Source of the DNA: an uncultured Mucilaginibacter sp.
Lineage (GTDB): Bacteria; Bacteroidota; Bacteroidia; Sphingobacteriales; Sphingobacteriaceae
Direction: 5' to 3'
Length of the DNA: 11,026 nt
NCBI RefSeq assembly: GCF_946481715.1
Contig: NZ_CAMLOV010000175.1
Location: 1-11,026 of the forward strand
Shown: positions 6,505-11,026 of the stretch, piece after piece
Position numbering within the stretch: position 1 is the stretch's first letter
Layout of the letters: every line of letters begins with the position of its first letter
Notes under the pieces: model-generated
What the model was told of the DNA's origin: nothing
The model's input: only the letters and a program-made list of their open reading frames with translations
Database searches by the model: none
Program-made: the position numbers and the translations under genes

Positions 6505-7089
6505 ATGTTTACAGGAATTATAGAAACTTTAGGCAAAATAACCGACCTGCGCCACGAGCAGGGCAACCTGCATATTACCGTAGAATCGGCCATTGTGAAT
6601 GAATTGAAGATAGACCAGTCGGTAGCGCATAACGGCGTTTGCCTTACAGTGGTTGGGCTTACCGATACCACGCACACGGTTACTGCCATTGAAGAAACGC
6701 TGAATAAAACCAGTATTGGGCACTTAAAAGTGGGCGAGCCGGTAAACCTGGAGCGTTGTATGCAAATGAACGCCCGGCTGGATGGCCATATCGTACAAGG
6801 GCATGTAGACCAAACAGCCATTTGCACCAAATTTACCGAACTGGACGGTAGCTGGGAATACACTTTTGAATATGATGCCGCAACAGGCAATGTCACAGTA
6901 GAGAAGGGCTCGATATGCGTAAACGGCATCAGCTTAACCGTTGTAAACTCCGGCCCAAACTATTTCTCCGTTGCCATTATCCCTTATACCTACGAGCATA
7001 CCAACCTGCACAACGTACGCGAAGGCTCGGTTGTAAATTTGGAGTTTGATATTATCGGCAAGTATGTGGCAAGGCTGATGCAGCGATAG
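6505..7089 (+). CDS. ribE: Riboflavin synthase, alpha subunit
   Basis: A 194-residue cytoplasmic enzyme that dismutates two 6,7-dimethyl-8-ribityllumazine molecules into riboflavin and 5-amino-6-ribitylamino-uracil, the last step of riboflavin synthesis. Two lumazine-binding repeats are clear. The first opens with the invariant MFTGIIE (1-7) and holds NGVCLTVV (43-50) and NLER (81-84). The second opens with GHIVQGHVD (94-102) and holds KGSICVNGISLTVV (134-147) and IIPYTYEHTNL (158-168). NLEFDIIGKYV (178-188) closes the protein. It is somewhat shorter than the E. coli enzyme (213), with losses in surface loops rather than motifs. The start is certain because MFTGIIE begins the family. It stands alone here, away from other rib genes, with its own promoter box. 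The same gene is called ribC in some species. Confidence 0.97.
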   Translation: MFTGIIETLGKITDLRHEQGNLHITVESAIVNELKIDQSVAHNGVCLTVVGLTDTTHTVTAIEETLNKTSIGHLKVGEPVNLERCMQMNARLDGHIVQGHVDQTAICTKFTELDGSWEYTFEYDAATGNVTVEKGSICVNGISLTVVNSGPNYFSVAIIPYTYEHTNLHNVREGSVVNLEFDIIGKYVARLMQR

Positions 7090-7112
7090 GTAAATCCTCA
7101 ACGCTGCTCACA

Positions 7113-7310
7113 GTAGGGGGCACCTACGGAGCCTGCAATTTATATGTTGTTTTTTTCTATAAACAGGTTACTCCTACGGAGTGGTGATTGTACCCGCTGC
7201 TGCGAGTTTTCAACTCGTGGCGGGCATTGCATCAGCTTCCAGCTGACGCAAGCCGGAAGTTTGCACTATGCACACCACGAGATACGCTGCGCTAATTTCG
7301 CGGTAGCGGA
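7113..7310. repeat. Cluster of short hairpins with three-base loops (REP/BIME-like)
   Basis: The gap between convergent ribE and the DUF1801 gene contains a series of stem-loops. GGCACC-TAC-GGAGCC (7119-7133) has one mismatch; ACTCC-TAC-GGAGT (7170-7182) is perfect. CGAGTT-TTC-AACTCG (7203-7217) is extended by CCCGC/GCGGG outside an unpaired patch (7193-7224). TCAGCT-TCC-AGCTGA (7232-7246) is extended by TTGC/GCAA across one mismatch (7227-7251). CGCTA/TAGCG (7290-7308) closes the row, or alternatively CGAGAT/ATTTCG (7278-7300). The word CCTACGGAG occurs twice exactly 50 bp apart (7123, 7173). The organisation resembles REP-type elements mobilised by RAYT transposases, but no transposase is in the window. 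The first hairpin is followed by a T-rich stretch (7146-7157) and could terminate ribE. Confidence 0.65.
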
Positions 7311-7322
7311 AGATTTTAGGGT

Positions 7323-7670
7323 TCATTTATAAAACCCAAGCGCCTCTTTCAATATTCCATCAATTTTCTCCACCGGGATATCCTGTTCGGCATCTATCAG
7401 CAATATTTTCATACGGGCGCGTTTCTCCTGCAACAGGTCGGGGTGGTTTAGGCGGTTGCCTTCTACTATGCCGATGTAGGGCTGCAGGTATTTTTTATGC
7501 ACCCATAAATAACAAAACATTTTGCCCTTGTAGCAATACATGGGCATGCCGTATTTCCATTCCTCGGTGAGGTTGGCATCCAATGATAATATATGGCTGC
7601 GCAAAAAAGCCAGGGCACTTTTTGCAGGCTCTGGCTTGTCTAAAAAATAATTGTCGATGGGGCGTGGCAT
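7323..7670 (-). CDS. DUF1801-domain protein (YdhG-like)
   Basis: A 115-residue soluble protein of the DUF1801 family. The characteristic core EEWKYGMPMYCYKGKMFCYL lies at 36-55, with the W-K-Y-G-M-P pattern typical of the family, followed by YIGIVEGNRL (65-74). It has no signal peptide or membrane segment. Members are small alpha/beta proteins of unproven role, sometimes linked to iron or stress-related contexts by annotation only. The length fits a complete single-domain member. It lies on the same strand as lepB, with 141 bp between them that carry a long palindromic repeat, so co-transcription would have to pass through that hairpin. No clear promoter box or Shine-Dalgarno sequence is visible in the 30 bp between the repeat and the ATG. 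Confidence 0.85.
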   Translation of the reverse strand: MPRPIDNYFLDKPEPAKSALAFLRSHILSLDANLTEEWKYGMPMYCYKGKMFCYLWVHKKYLQPYIGIVEGNRLNHPDLLQEKRARMKILLIDAEQDIPVEKIDGILKEALGFYK

Positions 7671-7700
7671 GAACCGGGATTTTTTTAAAATTCACCACCC

Positions 7701-7795
7701 CGTCATTGCGAGGTACGAAGCAATCTCCCGACTAGCAAATCGGCTATGCAACTCGCTTGTCCTGTGCAGAGATTGCTTCGTACCTCGCAATGACG
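7701..7795. repeat. 95-bp palindromic dispersed repeat with perfect 27-bp inverted arms
   Basis: The arms 7701-7727 and 7769-7795 are exact reverse complements over 27 bp (starting CGTCATTGCGAGG on the outer side and ending GAAGCAATCTC on the inner side). They enclose 41 bp that includes CCGA/TCGG. The core belongs to a repeat family seen in many bacterial genomes, often mis-annotated as short proteins. It sits 17 bp past the lepB stop codon and 30 bp before the DUF1801 start. In RNA it would form a very stable hairpin that could affect transcript ends or stability. Two further left-arm copies lie at 10746-10800 and 10859-10913. Confidence 0.92.
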
Positions 7796-7811
7796 CACCG
7801 GGTTTACGTTC

Positions 7812-8921
7812 TTATTGCTCCACACTATGTATAGGCCTAAACACCCTGCTCCAGCGGATCTTGTTGAAGAAGGATTGCGTACTGTCGATGCTCATCCAGG
7901 TAATAACTGCCTTGCCTACAATGTGATCCTCGGGCACAAAGCCCCAAAAACGCGAATCTTCCGAGTTATGGCGGTTATCGCCCATCATCCAGTAGTAGTT
8001 CATCTTAAACGTGTAGCTGTCGGCTTTTTTATCGTTGATGTAAACGTCTTTGCCTTTAATCTCCAGCTTATTATGCTCGTAAACTTCAATAGCGCGGCTG
8101 TAAAGCGCAGTGGTGCTATCGTTCAGTTTTACAACGGTTCCTTTTTTGGGTACAAGGATAGGGCCGTAGTTATCCTGGTTCCATTTAAACAGCCCACTTT
8201 GCGGGAATACACGCTGGTCAGCTTCGCCTGCTGCCTGGTTTACCTGGGTTATGGATTTTACATTAGAGAAGTTTTTTACCTGCTGGTAACTATCAGTAGG
8301 TATCACCATCTCGTAAGTACTTGTACCGTCGAAGCCGCGGGTTTCTACATGCAGTTCGTCTAATATATCCTGGTTAAGCGGCGTACCATTGGTAACCACC
8401 AGGTATGATGTTTGCGCATGTGGCGCGTTTTTTACGGCTTTGCCGTCGGCATAGGCTTGTCCGTTTACAATAGTAATGGTTTCGCCGGGCAGCCCAACGC
8501 AGCGTTTTATGTAATGCACGCGCATATCCACCGGCCGCGGGGTGGTTTCTGCAGGGTAGTTAAATACCACAGCGTCGCCGCGTTTTACATCGCCTAAACC
8601 GGGTAAACGATAGTAAGGCAGTTGCAGCCCATCGTAATAGGTTTTTACGCCTCCCCAAACGGTCGATTCTAAAAAAGGTACCGATAACGGTGTCATCGGC
8701 ATGCGTGCGCCATAGGATAATTTGCTAACAAACAGGTAGTCGCCCGTCATTAAACTGCCTTCCATAGAAGCGGAGGGGATAGCAAAGGCCGAGAATAATA
8801 GCCCGCGGATAATGGTAGAAGCTATCAGGGCAAACAAAATGGCATCCAGCCATTCGCGTGTTTTGCTCTTTTGAGGCTTAGTTGTATCTGCTTTTTTGCG
8901 CGACAAAAATTTCCAGTTCAT
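7812..8921 (-). CDS. lepB: Signal peptidase I
   Basis: A 369-residue inner-membrane serine protease that removes signal peptides from exported proteins, using a Ser-Lys dyad on the periplasmic side. A single hydrophobic anchor lies at about 25-46. The nucleophile is S52 in AIPSASMEGSL (47-57) and the general base is K139 in VHYIKRCVGLPGE (135-147). Box E, MGDNRHNSEDSRFWG (313-327), is intact, followed by VGKAVITW (335-342). Between boxes D and E lies an insert of about 150 residues (roughly 155-305), typical of Bacteroidota enzymes and longer than in E. coli (324 in total). The N-terminus is short and basic. ATG 8921 is supported by a GGAG ribosome binding site 6 nt upstream. It is divergent from the glycosidase gene. 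Its likely targets here include the OmpA-like protein. Confidence 0.96.
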   Translation of the reverse strand: MNWKFLSRKKADTTKPQKSKTREWLDAILFALIASTIIRGLLFSAFAIPSASMEGSLMTGDYLFVSKLSYGARMPMTPLSVPFLESTVWGGVKTYYDGLQLPYYRLPGLGDVKRGDAVVFNYPAETTPRPVDMRVHYIKRCVGLPGETITIVNGQAYADGKAVKNAPHAQTSYLVVTNGTPLNQDILDELHVETRGFDGTSTYEMVIPTDSYQQVKNFSNVKSITQVNQAAGEADQRVFPQSGLFKWNQDNYGPILVPKKGTVVKLNDSTTALYSRAIEVYEHNKLEIKGKDVYINDKKADSYTFKMNYYWMMGDNRHNSEDSRFWGFVPEDHIVGKAVITWMSIDSTQSFFNKIRWSRVFRPIHSVEQ

Positions 8922-8927
8922 AATGTT

Positions 8928-8931
8928 CTCC
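8928..8931 (-). promoter_or_regulatory. Ribosome binding site (GGAG) for lepB
   Basis: GGAG on the minus strand ends 6 nt before the lepB ATG (8921). It is the strongest Shine-Dalgarno-like site in the window along with that of the OmpA-like gene, and it fixes the start codon. Confidence 0.6.
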
Positions 8932-9016
8932 GTATTAATTTAGCAATCCTTACCCGGTTAGAGTGCCGCAAGTAAAAAATGTTACAGGCAGCCGGGTGAT
9001 TTTTAACCCTATTTAT

Positions 9017-9024
9017 TACATTTA
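9017..9024 (+). promoter_or_regulatory. Candidate -7 box for GH36-like gene (TACATTTA)
   Basis: TACATTTA differs from TAnnTTTG only in the final base and ends 20 nt before the ATG at 9045, so a short leader of around 15 nt would result. It lies in the 123-bp interval shared with the divergent lepB gene. No clear -33 element is visible. Confidence 0.4.
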
Positions 9025-9044
9025 GCCACTTTTATATCAACCCT

Positions 9045-10676
9045 ATGTTACGACGCAATTTTATTAAGCTTTCTGCAGCATCTATGGCTGCTGTACTATA
9101 TAGCCGGCTCACCTACGCAGGTATTGGCGGCGCTTCCCTTATCAACCACCCCGACGAGGTGTGGGCAGAGGTTGGCGGGCAGTGGGTAAAACTCAATAGC
9201 GGGGGATTAGTTTATACTTATAAAGATGTGCGTGTGGAACTAAAAAGTACAGGCAATGCGCAGTCGGTGTATATCCAGTCGCCGGTGGAAGAGCTAATGG
9301 CCGTGCGCCTGAAATGGAAATACGAGACAAAAAAATATTCGAAAGTATTAGGCGACCATTGGGAACGCACGTATGGCGACCTTGGCTGGAAGGCCCCCAT
9401 AGCAAGCGCTAAAAACCCATGGTATGTTTTACTGCACGATGAGAAGCAAACCGCAGCATTTGGTGTAAAAACCGGTGGTAATACCATTTGTTATTGGCGG
9501 GTACAGCCCGATGCGCTGGAGCTTACGATGGATACCCATTCGGGCGGCACGGGCGTAAAGCTGGGGCAACGGAAACTGCATGCTGCGGATATTGTAACCA
9601 CCTTAAGCCTTGCCAAGGAAAACCCCTTTGCCACCCTTACCCGTTTTTGCAGGATAATGTGCCCTAACCCGCGCCTGCCAAAACAGCCCGTGTACGGCAT
9701 AAACGATTGGTACGTGGTTTATGGCAACAACTCCTTCAATTCTATTAAAGAACAAACTACATTGATGAGCGGCTTGGTAAGCGATACCGGCAACCGCCCA
9801 TTTTCGGTAATTGACGACGGCTGGCAGCAGCCCGACGATTTTTCGTTGGTGAATGATAAGTTTAAAGACATGCATAAAATGGCCGATGAAATAAAAGGCC
9901 TTGGCATGCGCCCGAGCCTTTGGACCCGCCCGCTAATAGCCCGCCAGGATGATAAAGTAAGCCTGCTTGCACCGGTAATCCCCGGCAGGGCCAATAAGGA
10001 CGAAAAGATACTGGACCCAACCATCCCCGAAACTATTGAGCGTGTGAAACGTAACCTGCGCCTATATAAGCAATGGGGCTATGATATGGTAAAGCACGAT
10101 TATAGTACCTATGATATTTTTGGCCGCTGGGGCTTTAAAATGACGGATGAATTTACATCGCCGGGGTGGAAGTATTACGACCAAACAAAAACCAACGCCG
10201 AGATCATCAACCACCTTTATGCTGCAATACGCGAGGCTGCGGGCGATATGTATATAATAGGCTGTAATACCATGAGCCATTTATCGGCCGGCGTGTTTGA
10301 ACTGAACCGCACCGGCGATGATACCAGCGGCAAGGAATGGGCGCGCACAAAAAAAATGGGGGTGAATACTTTGGGTTTCCGCCTGCCGCACCATAACACT
10401 TTTTATGCTGCCGATGGCGACTGTGTTGGCCTAACCAAAGATGTGCCATGGGATAAAAACCGCCAGTGGCTGCAGTTGCTTGCAGAAAGCGGCGCCCCGC
10501 TGTTTATATCTGCCGAGCTGGATATTTTAGATGCTGATAAAAAGGCGGCAATTAAAACCGCGTTTGCGCAAGCCGCCAAAATACAGCCTACCGGCGAACC
10601 GCTGGATTGGCTAACCGAACAATGGCCAAACAAATGGAAGCTGAACAACCGCGAAGTTACTTTTAACTGGGATTGA
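9045..10676 (+). CDS. Tat-exported GH36/clan GH-D-like glycosidase (alpha-galactosidase-like)
   Basis: A 543-residue protein beginning MLRRNFIKLSAASMAAV, which fits a twin-arginine (RRxFIK) export signal, so it is likely folded before export to the periplasm. Residues of about 35-205 form a beta-rich N-terminal domain. A TIM-barrel segment follows from about 214 (PVYGINDWYVVYGN), with VIDDGWQQ (255-262), GMRPSLWTRPL (287-297), WGYDMVKHDYS (344-354) and IIGCN (404-408). By analogy with clan GH-D enzymes, D352 in KHD is the likely nucleophile and D425 or D426 in NRTGDD the acid/base. The short C-terminal domain is about 505-543. Substrate is not known; an alpha-galactoside-like sugar is an inference from fold. 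No SusC/SusD pair or other glycan genes are next to it, unlike a typical polysaccharide utilisation locus. Confidence 0.8.
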   Translation: MLRRNFIKLSAASMAAVLYSRLTYAGIGGASLINHPDEVWAEVGGQWVKLNSGGLVYTYKDVRVELKSTGNAQSVYIQSPVEELMAVRLKWKYETKKYSKVLGDHWERTYGDLGWKAPIASAKNPWYVLLHDEKQTAAFGVKTGGNTICYWRVQPDALELTMDTHSGGTGVKLGQRKLHAADIVTTLSLAKENPFATLTRFCRIMCPNPRLPKQPVYGINDWYVVYGNNSFNSIKEQTTLMSGLVSDTGNRPFSVIDDGWQQPDDFSLVNDKFKDMHKMADEIKGLGMRPSLWTRPLIARQDDKVSLLAPVIPGRANKDEKILDPTIPETIERVKRNLRLYKQWGYDMVKHDYSTYDIFGRWGFKMTDEFTSPGWKYYDQTKTNAEIINHLYAAIREAAGDMYIIGCNTMSHLSAGVFELNRTGDDTSGKEWARTKKMGVNTLGFRLPHHNTFYAADGDCVGLTKDVPWDKNRQWLQLLAESGAPLFISAELDILDADKKAAIKTAFAQAAKIQPTGEPLDWLTEQWPNKWKLNNREVTFNWD

Positions 10677-10700
10677 TAATTTCTGTTGATACTGGGGCAG

Positions 10701-10730
10701 TTTCTCGCAAAGGCGCAAAGCCGCGAAGGT
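10701..10730 (+). repeat. Short 8-bp tandem GCAAAGGC-type repeat (dispersed)
   Basis: After TTTCTC, three 8-bp units run in a row: GCAAAGGC (10707-10714), GCAAAGCC (10715-10722) and GCGAAGGT (10723-10730). The TCTCGCAAAGGCGCAAAG phrase resembles a dispersed repeat often found after genes in many bacteria. It begins 24 bp after the glycosidase stop codon. It is not coding. Confidence 0.55.
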
Positions 10731-10745
10731 TTCCATTCGCCACTA

Positions 10746-10800
10746 CGTCGTTGCGAGGTACGAAGCAATCTACCGGTTAGCAGGGCGGACTTGCAGAACG
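10746..10800. repeat. Left-half copy A of the palindromic repeat
   Basis: The first 26 bp match the left arm of the element at 7701 with two differences (G for A at position 5, A for C at the last base of this segment), and similarity continues through CCGGTTAGCAGGGCG. The matching right arm is absent from the window, so this is a half element. Confidence 0.88.
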
Positions 10801-10850
10801 GCTCTACGCTTCACAACGGCATTGAGGGGGTTAATAAAGAGCCGTTCTGC
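10793..10850. repeat. 13-bp inverted repeat between the two half elements
   Basis: GCAGAACGGCTCT (10793-10805) and AGAGCCGTTCTGC (10838-10850) are exact reverse complements separated by 32 bp. The left arm overlaps the end of half element A and the right arm lies 8 bp before half element B, so the two half elements bracket this stem-loop. Confidence 0.85.
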
Positions 10851-10858
10851 TCTCCACG

Positions 10859-10913
10859 CGTCATTGCGAGGAACGAAGCAATCTCCCGGTTAGCAGGGCG
10901 AATTTGCCGAGCG
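10859..10913. repeat. Left-half copy B of the palindromic repeat
   Basis: It is in the same orientation as copy A and as the left arm at 7701. Its opening matches the 7701 arm except GGAACG in place of GGTACG, and its inner part (CCCGGTTAGCAGGGCG) matches copy A more closely. The right arm is absent. Beyond it, 10914-11008 shows no gene and no clear structure. Confidence 0.88.
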
Positions 10914-11008
10914 GCTTTGCTCATCACAAATACATTGCAAGTTCAATCCTCATTTCACCATTCTATTGACACTATGGCTTAGGAGAGCTTGTGTGTGAAC
11001 TAAATAAC

Positions 11009-11026
11009 GGGGGGGGTTGGGGGGGG
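11009..11026. other. G-rich tail at window end
   Basis: Two runs of eight G (11009-11016 and 11019-11026) separated by TT end the window. The tract could form a G-quadruplex, but it could also be a sequencing or assembly artefact at a contig end, or a variable homopolymer that continues beyond the window. Confidence 0.6.

Noticed and set aside
7144..7332. 62-codon plus-strand open frame
   Set aside because: It runs through the hairpin cluster, is Cys/His-rich without a motif, and its end overlaps the DUF1801 gene.
7651..7926. 91-codon plus-strand open frame
   Set aside because: It reads through the palindromic repeat and overlaps two well-supported minus-strand genes; this repeat is commonly mis-annotated as coding.
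10686..10982. 98-codon plus-strand open frame after the glycosidase
   Set aside because: It consists of the two half repeats and the GCAAAGGC repeat read in frame, with no conserved protein feature.

Overview
The window looks like a chromosomal segment of a Bacteroidota bacterium, most likely Sphingobacteriaceae (Mucilaginibacter/Pedobacter type). This rests on exact Bacteroidota -7 promoter boxes (TAnnTTTG) in front of several genes, a near absence of Shine-Dalgarno sequences there, a stand-alone acyl-CoA carboxylase biotin carboxylase, a signal peptidase I with a large insert, and dispersed 'CATTGCGAGG...GAAGCAATC' repeats. Genus is an inference; no rRNA or species marker is present.

Layout, left to right. 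(1) 1-689 (-): N-terminal ~229 codons of a BaiN/HI0933-type flavoprotein that runs off the left edge. Divergent from it, nuoA-nuoB (688-1783, +) encode two complex I subunits; the two divergent start codons share one CATG. (2) 1840-3315 (+): a biotin carboxylase with its own promoter. (3) 3316-3681: a non-coding gap holding an 11-unit decameric tandem array headed by a perfect palindrome. (4) 3682-4137 (-): a NUDIX hydrolase; 4207-4911 (-): an AT-rich unknown, probably exported, protein. (5) 5015-6433 (+): a SRPBCC/AHSA1-like protein followed 21 bp later by an exported protein with two OmpA-like domains. (6) 6505-7089 (+): riboflavin synthase. (7) 7090-7322: a run of small hairpins with three-base loops, resembling a REP/BIME element. 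(8) 7323-7670 (-): DUF1801 protein, then a 95-bp palindromic repeat (7701-7795), then lepB (7812-8921, -). (9) 9045-10676 (+): a Tat-exported GH36-like glycosidase. (10) 10677-11026: two half copies of the palindromic repeat, another dispersed repeat, and a G-rich tail.

Most genes are housekeeping or envelope functions that do not form one pathway: respiration (nuoAB), acyl-CoA carboxylation, flavin synthesis, protein export (lepB) and glycan breakdown. The unusual content is in the gaps: the decamer array, the hairpin cluster and the dispersed palindromes. Three unrelated genes (nuoA, the biotin carboxylase, ribE) have an exact -7 box only 4-6 nt before the ATG, which predicts leaderless or nearly leaderless mRNAs; the downstream gene of a likely operon (ompA-like) and lepB instead carry recognisable ribosome binding sites. 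I did not find a convincing new multi-gene system; the decamer array is the best candidate for something undescribed.
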